This document shows positions 7,989 through 17,600 of a stretch of 64,000 bases of DNA, piece by piece (the first letter of the stretch is position 1; each line of letters starts with the position of its first letter). The translations under genes and the position numbers were made by a program. Below the pieces are notes generated by a model. It was not told where the DNA came from. It saw only the letters and a program-made list of their open reading frames with translations, and made no database searches. Origin of the DNA: Gammaproteobacteria bacterium (GTDB lineage: Bacteria; Pseudomonadota; Gammaproteobacteria; Steroidobacterales; Steroidobacteraceae); contig VGUJ01000003.1 of the NCBI GenBank assembly GCA_016874235.1, positions 181,507 through 245,506 of the forward strand. Reading direction: 5' to 3'.

Positions 7989-10035
7989 GCTCGAACTTGC
8001 CGCCCTAGCCGTGTTATCCACCTCAGCCACCGCACTCGAGGAGGTGGTCGTCACCGCCCGCCGCCGCGAAGAACGCCTCGTCGACGTTGCCGCCAGCGTG
8101 TCACGCCTCACGCCCGATGCGCTCGGGCGCCTCGACCTCACCCACCACGCCGAGAGTCTCAATCGCGTGCCCGGGGTGTTTCTGCAACGTGGTAGCGGAC
8201 AAGAAAGTTTGCTCGCGATCCGCTCTCCCGTACTTACCGGCGCCGGCGCCTGTGGGGCGTTCTTGTTTCTGGAGGATGGTTTGCCACTGCGGCCCACCGG
8301 GTTCTGCAACGTCAATGAGCTTTTTGAAACCAACACGGCACAGGCCGCAGCAATCGAGGTGATGCGCGGCCCTGGAAGCGTGGTGCACGGCGCCAATGCA
8401 GTACACGGCGTGATCAATGTATTGACGCCCTCTGCCGCGGATCTCGCCGGTGTGCGGCTGAACGCCATCTTCGGCGCCGATGATTTCAAATCCCTCGGTT
8501 TCGCGCTCGGGGACGGACGACACGCAGTGCAGGGGCTCGTCCGCCACGACGGTGGTTTTCGAGACGACTCGGAAGTGAACGAACTCAAGTTCAACCTGGC
8601 CCACGATCGAGAGCTTGCCGGCGGTGAATTGCGGTGGCGCGCGGCCGCGACGCGCCTTGAACAGGACACGGCCGGATTCATACGCGGATTCGATTCTTAT
8701 CGAGATCCTGTCCTCCGTCGCTCAAACCCCAACCCTGAAGCGTTCAGGGATGCGGAGAGCCTTCGCATGTCGACCACGTGGAATCGCAGTGATTGCGCAA
8801 ACTGCGACGATGAGGCGCGGCTGATTCTGCGGCGCTCCTCAATGACCTTTCTCCAGCATTTTTTACTCGGCAAACCCCTCGAGAAAAACGCTCAAACGAG
8901 CGCCGCGCTCGGTTTCGCGCGCAGCCGACCCCTCGCGCGCGAAGGCTGGTCGTGGCGCGCGGGCGTCGATGTCGAGTGGGCCGACACCTCGCTGCTCGAA
9001 ATTCAGGCTGGGCCAACGCTCGAAGGCAGCACCTTTGCACGGTCGATTCGACCGGCAGGCCGGCATTACGATTACGCCGTCGAGGTCGCCTCGATCGGCG
9101 GCAATGCCTCCATCGAGTATCGCAGTGATGCGTGGCTCTGGCGTACTGCAGTGCGTGCGGACGCCATCGCGTACTCGTATGACAACCTCATGCGTGACGG
9201 GAATACCGCCGAAGACGGCACACCCTGCCCTGGCGGATGCCTCTACAGCCGTCCGGCAGATCGCAATGACTCGTTCTCTCGCCTGACGCCCCGAGTCGAA
9301 GTCATTCGTCATGTGAGTGAAAGCCAGCATATCTACGCAGTGCTCGCCGAGGGCTTTCGTCCGCCTGAAATTACGGAGCTCTATCGATTGCAACGCAATC
9401 AATCCGTCGCCGATCTGGGTGCCGAGCGCATGCGCAGCGCTGAGTTCGGTTGGCGATTTGCGTTTGGCGACAGCCCTTCCCCGTCGTTGCGCGGCAATCT
9501 TGCCGTTTTCCGCGCCAGAAAAAGCGATGTCATCTTGCGTGATGCGAACGGGTTCAACGTGGTCGGAGGTCGCACACGCCATGAGGGCATTGAATATGAG
9601 CTCAGCTGGCAAGCGCTTCCGAGGTTACGCATCGACTTTGGCGGCACCCTCGCACGCCATCGTTACGATTTTTCTCGGGCTATTGAGGGTGGCGAGACGA
9701 TCACAGCAGGACTCGACATCGACACCGCGCCTCGACAAATCCATCGTCTCGCTTTGAGCGCACAACCCCAGGAACGAATCGACCTGGAACTGGATGTGCG
9801 CCGCGTCAGCGCGTATTACGCTGACGCTGCCAACCTCCGGCAGCATCCCGCGCAAACGGTTCTCGGCGCCCGAGGTCGGTGGCGACTAACGACGGACCTG
9901 GCACTGACGCTCGAGGTCGACAACCTCACCGATCGCCTGCACGCCGATCGCGCCGACTTTGCCCAAGGGGATTGGCGTTACTTTCCGGCGCGTCGGCGCA
10001 GTGCTTATCTCGGCTTCGACTGGCGTTCGCGTTGA
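7987..10035 (+). CDS. TonB-dependent outer-membrane receptor
   Basis: A 682-aa receptor. A short, uncharged signal-like N-terminus (MLELAALAVLSTSATA) leads straight into LEEVVVTARRREERL, the TonB-box-like segment typical of Fe-siderophore-type receptors. A full plug follows (LNRVPGVFLQRGSGQESLLAIRSPVLTG, GPGSVVHGANAVHGVINVLTP), then a barrel with the VLAEGFRPPEITELYR motif and a C-terminus ending in YLGFDWRSR. ATG 7987 is chosen because the signal and TonB-box region begin there; upstream frame is antisense to the patatin gene. The Cys-rich spots (CGAFL, DCANCDDE, PCPGGC) may be loop disulfides. It overlaps the convergent agmatine deiminase by 31 bp. Ligand unknown. Confidence 0.9.
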   Translation: MLELAALAVLSTSATALEEVVVTARRREERLVDVAASVSRLTPDALGRLDLTHHAESLNRVPGVFLQRGSGQESLLAIRSPVLTGAGACGAFLFLEDGLPLRPTGFCNVNELFETNTAQAAAIEVMRGPGSVVHGANAVHGVINVLTPSAADLAGVRLNAIFGADDFKSLGFALGDGRHAVQGLVRHDGGFRDDSEVNELKFNLAHDRELAGGELRWRAAATRLEQDTAGFIRGFDSYRDPVLRRSNPNPEAFRDAESLRMSTTWNRSDCANCDDEARLILRRSSMTFLQHFLLGKPLEKNAQTSAALGFARSRPLAREGWSWRAGVDVEWADTSLLEIQAGPTLEGSTFARSIRPAGRHYDYAVEVASIGGNASIEYRSDAWLWRTAVRADAIAYSYDNLMRDGNTAEDGTPCPGGCLYSRPADRNDSFSRLTPRVEVIRHVSESQHIYAVLAEGFRPPEITELYRLQRNQSVADLGAERMRSAEFGWRFAFGDSPSPSLRGNLAVFRARKSDVILRDANGFNVVGGRTRHEGIEYELSWQALPRLRIDFGGTLARHRYDFSRAIEGGETITAGLDIDTAPRQIHRLALSAQPQERIDLELDVRRVSAYYADAANLRQHPAQTVLGARGRWRLTTDLALTLEVDNLTDRLHADRADFAQGDWRYFPARRRSAYLGFDWRSR

Positions 10036-11129
10036 CGTCCGAACGGAATTTGTTGGGTAATGCAGTGGATGTTTCCACCGCCCAACAAAATCTCTCGTGC
10101 CGGCACCCCGACCACGCGGCGATTCGGAAAGATCCCCTGTAGTTGCACGATCACCTTCGTATCGAGCCGCTGATCGAGCATGGGCACGACCACGCCGCCA
10201 TTGGCAATGTAGAAGTTGACGTAGCTCGCAGCAAGACGCTCGCCACCCTTTCGGGGCTTGGTACCCGGGCGCGTCACAAGACCTGCCGCCTCGATATCAG
10301 TCATCTCGAGCGGGCCCGGCATCGGAATCTTATGGATCTTCAAGCGTCGACCTCGGGCATCGCGAGCCTCGCTCAATCGATCGAATGCATCGCGCGAAAT
10401 CGCCGCTTGCGGATCGCGACGATCATCGCACCACAGCAGCGCCACCTCGCCGGGCGCCACGAAACACGCCAGATTGTCGATATGCCCGTCGGTCTCGTCG
10501 TTGAACACACCGCGATCGAGCCAGAGGATTGTCGACGCACCCGTATAGGCTCGTAAGACGGTTTCAATTTGATGGGCGTTGAGCGTCGGATTGCGGTTAC
10601 GGTTGAGCAAGCACTTTTTCGTGACGAGCAACGTACCTTGACCGTCTGAGTGGATCGCGCCGCCCTCACATACGATGGGCGCGCGATACCGAGCGAGGCC
10701 TTCGAGCGCAAGCACGCGACGCGCGACGAGCTCATCGCGGTCCCACGGAAAATAAAGCCCGCCGTCGAGTCCGCCCCAGGCATTGAAGTGCCAATCGATA
10801 CCGCGAACCTGACCTTGAGGCCCGACGACGCAGGTCGGTCCTACGTCTCGCATCCACGCGTCATCACTCTCAAGGCGTACGACTCGAATGCGTGGCTCGA
10901 GCGAACGACGCGCCTCATCGAACTGTACCTCCGACACACCCACTGACACGGGCTCGAATCGAGCGATCGCGTGCGCCACGGCGGCGAATGCGCGCTGAGC
11001 GGGACGGGCCTGCTCGCGCCAGTTGTCCGGCCGAGTCGGCCAGAGCATCCAACAGCCGCGGTGTGGCTCGAATTCCGCGGGCATACGGAATCCGTCCGCT
11101 AGGGGCGTCGAGGTCAAGGGCTCGTTCAT
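10005..11129 (-). CDS. aguA: Agmatine deiminase
   Basis: This 374-aa enzyme of the guanidino-modifying (peptidyl-arginine deiminase) superfamily converts agmatine to N-carbamoylputrescine and ammonia. It has MPAEFEPHRGCWMLWPTRPDNWR at the N-terminus, the DDAWMRDVGPT and NAWGG motifs, and the catalytic Cys about 356 in LLGGGNIHCITQQIP. Length equals the family norm (about 370). ATG 11129 is preferred: a TAGAAT hexamer ends 7 nt upstream, and longer upstream frame is Arg/Pro-rich and unlike the family. Its partner N-carbamoylputrescine amidase (AguB) is not in the window. It could feed putrescine to the Puu/Spu genes 7 kb away. The 3' end overlaps the TonB receptor. Confidence 0.95.
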   Translation of the reverse strand: MNEPLTSTPLADGFRMPAEFEPHRGCWMLWPTRPDNWREQARPAQRAFAAVAHAIARFEPVSVGVSEVQFDEARRSLEPRIRVVRLESDDAWMRDVGPTCVVGPQGQVRGIDWHFNAWGGLDGGLYFPWDRDELVARRVLALEGLARYRAPIVCEGGAIHSDGQGTLLVTKKCLLNRNRNPTLNAHQIETVLRAYTGASTILWLDRGVFNDETDGHIDNLACFVAPGEVALLWCDDRRDPQAAISRDAFDRLSEARDARGRRLKIHKIPMPGPLEMTDIEAAGLVTRPGTKPRKGGERLAASYVNFYIANGGVVVPMLDQRLDTKVIVQLQGIFPNRRVVGVPAREILLGGGNIHCITQQIPFGRQRERQSKPR

Positions 11130-11136
11130 ATCCCAA

Positions 11137-11142
11137 ATTCTA
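11137..11142 (-). promoter_or_regulatory. -10-like hexamer of aguA (leaderless)
   Basis: TAGAAT on the minus strand ends 7 nt before the aguA ATG, with no Shine-Dalgarno sequence between. No recognisable -35 lies at 16-18 bp. Confidence 0.4.
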
Positions 11143-11183
11143 GCGGAGCCGCCGCACGGACGGGCCGCCGGCCGACCACATGG

Positions 11184-11189
11184 TAGAAT
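11184..11189 (+). promoter_or_regulatory. Possible -10 box of icd
   Basis: TAGAAT on the plus strand, 63 bp before the icd ATG, leaves room for a normal leader carrying the AAGGAG ribosome-binding site. The -35 region is GC-rich and not recognisable. Confidence 0.35.
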
Positions 11190-11252
11190 TCGCGCACGCA
11201 ACGGCGGGGGTTTCAAATAAACGCCGGGCGCTTCAGAAGGAGTTCACTCATC

Positions 11253-12560
<1,308 letters not shown>

Positions 12561-12570
12561 AGGTCGCGCG

Positions 12571-14325
12571 GTGACCGCCGAGAGCCTTATCGAAGAAGGA
12601 TCTCGGCGGATCGCCGCCGCCTTTGCGTCTTACAACCGTGAGTTTCGGGACATCACGCGGCGTGCACCCGCGCGTTTCGAGGCGCGCGACTGGCACGGCA
12701 GCCAGCAAGACGCCATCGAACGTATCGAGCTCTACGATAGCTGGGTCAATCGCACCGTGGCGAACGCCCGTCAGGACCTCGGCGAGGTCGCACTCGATCG
12801 ACAACTTTGGTCGGCGATGCGTAGTCGGTTCCACGCCCGGACCGCAGGCCTGCCCGATGCCGCATTCGCCCGAACTTTTTTCAGCTCCGTCTCCCGGCGC
12901 GTGTTTGGCACGGTCGGCGTCGCGACCGATATCGAGTTCGTCGGCATCGACCTCGATCCGCTAGAGGGAGCGGGAGACAACGCCGAAACCCAGGTCTACG
13001 CCCACCGCGGCAGCTTGGAGCTCGTCATCGAGGATCTGCTCGGTGATATCCGACTACGCAGCCCCTGGATCGACTTCGAAAAAAGCGTTCGTAATGTCAC
13101 GCTCGACATCACCAAACAAATTCGTAGTCATCTGCCGGCGGGCGTCGAAGTCGATGCGGCCTTGAAGCATATCGAGATCCTGACCCCGCTGTTTTTTCAG
13201 AGTACCCGAGCCTATGTCGTCGGTCAGATCGTCGCCGACGGGCTACGACTGCCGCTTGCACTCGCGCTTCAAAATACTGACCGCGGGCTCTTCATCGATG
13301 CCGTCATGCTTGATGAAGACGAGCTCAGTATCGTCTTTGGTTTTACCCGCTCTTATTTTCACGCCGACATCGAGCGCGTGGTCGAAGCCGTCGTCTTCCT
13401 GCGCCACTTGCTACCGCGAAAACCCTTGTCGGAGCTCTTCACGGTGCTCGGACGCGCGCGCCAAGGCAAAGCCGAACGATATCGAGAGCTCGCAAGACAC
13501 CTGCAACACTCGGATGATTTGTTTGCGCATGCGCCGGGTGAGCGCGGACTCGTCATGATCTGCTTCACCCTGCCCTCGCTCGATGTCGTCTTCAAGTTGA
13601 TTCGAGATCGTTTTCCACCCGTTAAAACCGTGCTGCGGCAGGACGTCCTCGACAAATACAAGTTCGTCTTCCGTCACGATCGCGCAGGACGACTCGTCGA
13701 CGCCCAGGAATTTAAACGGGTACGGCTCCCGAGAGCGCGCTTCACGACGGAGTTGATCGACGAGCTGCTTTCGGAGACCGCCGAAACCGTGCATGTCGAG
13801 GGAGACGATCTCGTCTTTGACCATATGTATATCGAGCGTCGGATGGTGCCGCTCAATCTGTTCCTGCGGGAGGCGGCTCCCGACGCTGCCGATCGAGCAG
13901 TGGTCGATTACGGACAAGCCATCCGCGATCTCGCCCTCTCCAATATCTTCGCAGGCGACCTGTTGCTCAAAAATTTCGGAGTGACCCGCCACGGGCGCGT
14001 GATCTTTTACGACTACGACGAGCTGTGTCAGGTCACCGACTGCCGATTCCGAGAAATGCCTCAAGCCGACAACGACGAAGACGAGATGCGAGGCGAGACC
14101 TGGTTCTACGTCGCCGATAACGACGTTTTCCCGGAAACCTTCTTGAACTTCCTGGCTTTCAGCGACGCCCAGAGAGATCTCTTCCGACGGACCCATGGCG
14201 ATCTCTTGGAGGCCGATTTCTGGCGCGGCATTCAGCAGCGGGTCAAGGATGGGGCCGTCCTCGAGATCCTGCCCTATCGACCGCGACGACTCGGACAGTC
14301 GCTGCCCGCACCGAGTTCGACTTAA
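12571..14325 (+). CDS. aceK: Isocitrate dehydrogenase kinase/phosphatase
   Basis: This 584-aa AceK switches Icd off by phosphorylating its active-site serine and on by dephosphorylation, which lets carbon enter the glyoxylate shunt. Recognisable segments: YDSWVNRTVANARQDLGEVALD and FARTFFSSVSRRVFGTVGV in the N-terminal regulatory domain; VLRQDVLDKYKFVFRHDRAGRLVDAQEF, VHVEGDDLVFDHMYIERRMVPLN and GVTRHGRVIFYDYDELCQ in the kinase-like domain. The start is GTG at 12571. In enterobacteria aceK sits in aceBAK; here it is paired with its substrate gene, and no isocitrate lyase or malate synthase gene is in view. Confidence 0.97.
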   Translation: MTAESLIEEGSRRIAAAFASYNREFRDITRRAPARFEARDWHGSQQDAIERIELYDSWVNRTVANARQDLGEVALDRQLWSAMRSRFHARTAGLPDAAFARTFFSSVSRRVFGTVGVATDIEFVGIDLDPLEGAGDNAETQVYAHRGSLELVIEDLLGDIRLRSPWIDFEKSVRNVTLDITKQIRSHLPAGVEVDAALKHIEILTPLFFQSTRAYVVGQIVADGLRLPLALALQNTDRGLFIDAVMLDEDELSIVFGFTRSYFHADIERVVEAVVFLRHLLPRKPLSELFTVLGRARQGKAERYRELARHLQHSDDLFAHAPGERGLVMICFTLPSLDVVFKLIRDRFPPVKTVLRQDVLDKYKFVFRHDRAGRLVDAQEFKRVRLPRARFTTELIDELLSETAETVHVEGDDLVFDHMYIERRMVPLNLFLREAAPDAADRAVVDYGQAIRDLALSNIFAGDLLLKNFGVTRHGRVIFYDYDELCQVTDCRFREMPQADNDEDEMRGETWFYVADNDVFPETFLNFLAFSDAQRDLFRRTHGDLLEADFWRGIQQRVKDGAVLEILPYRPRRLGQSLPAPSST

Positions 14326-14329
14326 GTCG

Positions 14330-14359
14330 TTGGCAGCGCAGTCTGCTCGGCGTTAGGAT
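14330..14359 (+). promoter_or_regulatory. Predicted sigma-70 promoter of the PF10118 gene (leaderless)
   Basis: TTGGCA (14330-14335), an 18-bp spacer and TAGGAT (14354-14359). The -10 hexamer ends 6 nt before ATG 14366. It begins just after the aceK stop. Confidence 0.5.
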
Positions 14360-14365
14360 CGGGGT

Positions 14366-15190
14366 ATGTCTAGTCCCGGTCAGATCGAAGTCAAACCCCG
14401 CGATATCCATTTTTCGATGGATTCCGCTCGGGGTCGTTATTGGCTCGGGGGAGATCCGGTCGGAACGGCCGTGCTCAACGGCCTCTCGCTGACGTTTCCG
14501 GACGGTGAAAAGCTCTTCATGGACGCAGTGCGTCACTTTCGCGGCAAGGTCTCGGGTCAGTTAGCCGAAGATGTTCGGCGATTCCTCACGCAAGAGGCCA
14601 TGCACTCGCGTGAACATCACGCCTTGAACGCCATCATCGATCGCAGCAAGTACCCCGTCAACGAAATTCTCGGGCGTATCCGGGATCGTATCGCGTTCAA
14701 TCGCTCGAAAGGCCCCTACGCGATGCTGCTGTCGACCATCGCGCTGGAGCACTTCACGGCCATGATGGCCGACATGCATATGCAGAATCGGGGCTTGTAC
14801 GCGAAAGCAGATCCCGAGATTGCGCGACTTTGGCGATGGCATGCCCTCGAAGAGACCGAGCACAAAGCCGTCGCCTTCGATGTATTCCTTGAAGTCACCA
14901 AAAACTGGTCACCACTCAAGCGCTATCTGCTGCGTTGCTGGTCGATGATGTACATCACATACCACTTCACCCGAAACATCGCCAACCATGCGACCTGCCT
15001 GCTGCAGGCCGACGGTTACACCGAGGCGGAGGCTCGTAAAGCCGTCTCAAGATTTCTTTGGCGCGATCCGGGAATTTTTCGCCAGGGCTGGCGCAGTTAT
15101 TTCGCGTGGTACCGGCCGGGCTTTCACCCCTGGGACCTCGACAATCGAGACGCGCTCGCTGAGTGGCGCGCCGAGTTCGACGTCAGCTGA
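14366..15190 (+). CDS. Predicted metal-dependent hydrolase, PF10118 family
   Basis: A 274-aa cytosolic protein of the family annotated as predicted metal-dependent hydrolases, with a ferritin-like helical look. Putative metal ligands recur as E/H motifs: EAMHSREH (about 75-82), ALEHFTAMMADMHM (about 125-137) and WHALEETEHKAVAFD (about 154-168). The remainder is rich in aromatic residues, and the C-terminus ends in the family-like FHPWDLDNRDAL. The substrate is unknown. It follows aceK with its own promoter-like sequence and no ribosome-binding site. Its last 67 bp overlap the end of the convergent cytochrome gene; the conserved family C-terminus lies in that overlap, so this stop is probably right. 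Confidence 0.85.
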   Translation: MSSPGQIEVKPRDIHFSMDSARGRYWLGGDPVGTAVLNGLSLTFPDGEKLFMDAVRHFRGKVSGQLAEDVRRFLTQEAMHSREHHALNAIIDRSKYPVNEILGRIRDRIAFNRSKGPYAMLLSTIALEHFTAMMADMHMQNRGLYAKADPEIARLWRWHALEETEHKAVAFDVFLEVTKNWSPLKRYLLRCWSMMYITYHFTRNIANHATCLLQADGYTEAEARKAVSRFLWRDPGIFRQGWRSYFAWYRPGFHPWDLDNRDALAEWRAEFDVS

Positions 15191-16368
15191 TCACAGCCTT
15201 TCGCACCCGGCCATTCGGCAATCCAGCGCCGAATCAACGCCACCCCTTCATCGTGTGCGAGTGCACGTCCAAGTTCCGGCATCATGGCGCCCGGATCGGT
15301 AGAAGCCATGCGGTAAACCGTAATCGATTCGTCCGGCTGACCGGGCACCAGACCGAAGCGACGATCTCCCGTGCCCCGTCCTGCCGCAATCGGCGACTTG
15401 CAGACCCCGAGCGCAACGGGCGACGTCTCGGAGGCGTCCAGAGACAAGCCTGAGGTATCGGCAGGCCCCTGTCGGTTGTGGCAGTGGCCACAGTTGATAT
15501 CGAGATAGGCCCGCGCACGCGCCTCGAGCGGCGCTTGAGTGTCATCCCAGGCGGCCGCTCGCGGGAGCGCTGCCGGGTTCAGGTCACGCCCTTCAGGTCC
15601 GGAAAGACGCCCCGAGCGAATCCAATGTTCGAGTTGATTCGCACGACCCTTGCCCTCGCCGAGGTCGTGCTCACGATTCAGATGGCGGGCCTTGAGTCCG
15701 ATCGGTGACAAACTCCCCCGCTTCACATCGGTCGCGTGGCACCCGGCGCATTGATTGACATCGGGCACGACGTAGTCGAAATCGACCTGCTCGACGCCAT
15801 GGGTCTCGCTGACAAGCCTCAGCGCTCTGACGGTGCCCGTCCTCTCGAGTCGCGCAGTGCGCTGTGCTTCGTCCCATACATAGGTAGAGGCTGCCCATCC
15901 TGAGGCACGACGTACCAGTAACCGCGTCTCGATTAGCCGGACTTGATCGAGCACGAGACGACCACCCGACTCGAGGCCCTGCGCCTGCGAGGTTCGAAGC
16001 ACTCGCGCCGGATCACCCTCGGCGACGAGCGGGTAGTAAAAGGTCTTGGTAATGAGCGTACCGACCGGAAACTCGAAACTACCCTCGGCTGAGTATCGCG
16101 CCTGAGTCCCTGACGGCATCCACACGGTGCGCAGTTTGTGCGCGTAATCGCTAAAGAGCGGCGTGTTCAGTTCGTAGTCGACGACGCCTTCGCGAGGGAT
16201 GAGTCGACCCTCCTGCAGCGTGAACACGCCCCACTCCGCGAGCGTTTCGGGATCGGTCGAGTCGTGAAACACGGGACTGCTCGGACCTCGGGCGCACGCC
16301 GCGAGCATCGACAGACCCATCAACAGGATCAGTAATCTCACTGGGCGCGATGAACCGACGGGTGTCAC
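15124..16368 (-). CDS. Diheme c-type cytochrome lipoprotein (SO2930 / HNE_0200-like family)
   Basis: A 414-aa lipoprotein: signal peptide with lipobox LAAC (Cys about 25), then a periplasmic domain with two haem-binding CXXCH motifs, CAGCH (about 208) and CGHCH (about 290). It matches the family I know as SO2930/HNE_0200 (TIGR03806), found beside a parallel beta-helix protein (TIGR03805), as here. The last 20 or so residues (after RRWIAEWPG) are Ser/Arg-rich, antisense to the PF10118 gene and likely a non-conserved tail. Start ATG 16368 overlaps the upstream stop by 4 nt. Role unknown; electron transfer to or from a periplasmic partner is inference. Confidence 0.85.
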   Translation of the reverse strand: MTPVGSSRPVRLLILLMGLSMLAACARGPSSPVFHDSTDPETLAEWGVFTLQEGRLIPREGVVDYELNTPLFSDYAHKLRTVWMPSGTQARYSAEGSFEFPVGTLITKTFYYPLVAEGDPARVLRTSQAQGLESGGRLVLDQVRLIETRLLVRRASGWAASTYVWDEAQRTARLERTGTVRALRLVSETHGVEQVDFDYVVPDVNQCAGCHATDVKRGSLSPIGLKARHLNREHDLGEGKGRANQLEHWIRSGRLSGPEGRDLNPAALPRAAAWDDTQAPLEARARAYLDINCGHCHNRQGPADTSGLSLDASETSPVALGVCKSPIAAGRGTGDRRFGLVPGQPDESITVYRMASTDPGAMMPELGRALAHDEGVALIRRWIAEWPGAKGCDQLTSNSARHSASASRLSRSQG

Positions 16369-17600
16369 AAGCTGAGCTCGACAGGCGGCAGCGGCGCGAG
16401 GCGACAGTCGTACTCTGCAGTCGAGACCCGCGGGTTGCGATACTTACCCGGTCCGTCGGCGTTGAGCACGGGCCCTGCATCTCGCACGCAAATAGCCAGA
16501 TCGTCCGGTAACTTCCCGCCGCGAGTTTTCTTTGAGTCGACGTAGCCATCCCACAACACCGGGGGAAAGCGGCCACCAAGACCGAAGACGGCGAGCTTAA
16601 GCGCCTTGAGGTCGAGCCCGTCGGGAGCATCTCCGCCACCTGAATAGCGATTACCATGAACATGAATGGCCTCAGGGTACGGATCAAAAATGTCAGCCAC
16701 TCCCTTCTCGGTCATGTAACCCGTCGAAAAATAGCTGGAGATAATCACGTGGGCGGTCGCATTGTCGGTGAATTCGTTATCGAAGATCTCGACCTGATCA
16801 TTCGAGTTGATGACGACGCCCGATCCTGCCGGAATGCTGGCGACCGGCGTCCCCTTGGCTCCGAAATTAGCGGTGTTGTTGCCGTAGATCTTGTTACGGA
16901 ACACACGCGTTCCCGCGCCGCGCTGCGGGAGGTTCGGCATATTGAACACGAGCACGCCACCCGTATTTTCGGTCGCGATGTTGTCGTAGACATCCGCGCG
17001 CCGCGAATTCTCGATCTCGATACCGGCGACATTGAGCCGCGCCGTATTGCGGCGTACGACGATGTCCTCCGATTGCCCCACGTAAATGCCGGCATCGGAC
17101 GCACCGATCACGAGGCAGTCCTCGATGAGCACCTGACGAGTACGTACCGGGTAGAGACCGTAGGCACCGTTCGAGGTACTCGGCCCACCCGTCCACTCGA
17201 CACGTAGCCCGCGTAATGTGATTCGCTCGCCCTCGTTGACTTTGACGGCATCACCGCGAGTATCTTCGATGGCGAGATTTTCAAGCGTGAAGTCGCTCGC
17301 GTTCACGAGCAGCCCCTCGGCTCCCACCGTCTGCCCTTTGAACGAAAGCACGGTCTCGTTCATCCCTGCACCGCGGATCGTGACCCCACTCACCCGCAGA
17401 CTTAGGCTGCGATTAAGGGAGTAACGACCTGAGGGAATCTCGATGATTTCACCGGGCTTCGCGTCCAGCAGCCGCGTCTGCAGCTCGCGCTGGAAACTCT
17501 CGTCGAAGGCCGGCTCGTTTGCACTGCAGCCGACAAGTACCCACGTCAGCACCACAAACAACCCCAGGCGCCGATCAAACAATTTGTTGACATAGATCAT
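16365..17600 (-). CDS. Parallel beta-helix repeat lipoprotein
   Basis: A 411-aa protein with a lipoprotein signal (lipobox LVGC, Cys about 25). It is followed by right-handed parallel beta-helix repeats, seen as runs such as GAGMNETVLSFKGQ, ADVYDNIATENTGGVLVFN and DQVEIFDNEFTDN, rich in Asn and Gly with regular hydrophobic spacing. The start fits the PbH1 pattern of Ile-Pro-Ser-Gly-Arg-Tyr (IEIPSGRYSLNRSL). It matches TIGR03805, which pairs with the diheme cytochrome that follows with a 4-nt overlap. Beta-helix proteins often bind or cut polysaccharides, but no catalytic residues are clear, so no reaction is proposed. It also overlaps the upstream PLP gene by 4 nt. Confidence 0.85.
   Translation of the reverse strand: MIYVNKLFDRRLGLFVVLTWVLVGCSANEPAFDESFQRELQTRLLDAKPGEIIEIPSGRYSLNRSLSLRVSGVTIRGAGMNETVLSFKGQTVGAEGLLVNASDFTLENLAIEDTRGDAVKVNEGERITLRGLRVEWTGGPSTSNGAYGLYPVRTRQVLIEDCLVIGASDAGIYVGQSEDIVVRRNTARLNVAGIEIENSRRADVYDNIATENTGGVLVFNMPNLPQRGAGTRVFRNKIYGNNTANFGAKGTPVASIPAGSGVVINSNDQVEIFDNEFTDNATAHVIISSYFSTGYMTEKGVADIFDPYPEAIHVHGNRYSGGGDAPDGLDLKALKLAVFGLGGRFPPVLWDGYVDSKKTRGGKLPDDLAICVRDAGPVLNADGPGKYRNPRVSTAEYDCRLAPLPPVELSL

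Noticed and set aside
7989..8681. The patatin frame is open for 231 codons upstream of ATG 7988
   Set aside because: That region is Ser/Arg/Thr-rich, antisense to the TonB receptor plug, and lacks a signal peptide; the export signal begins at 7988 or 7955.
14300..14365. Terminator after aceK
   Set aside because: No stem with a U-tract is seen; the stretch is better explained as the promoter of the PF10118 gene.
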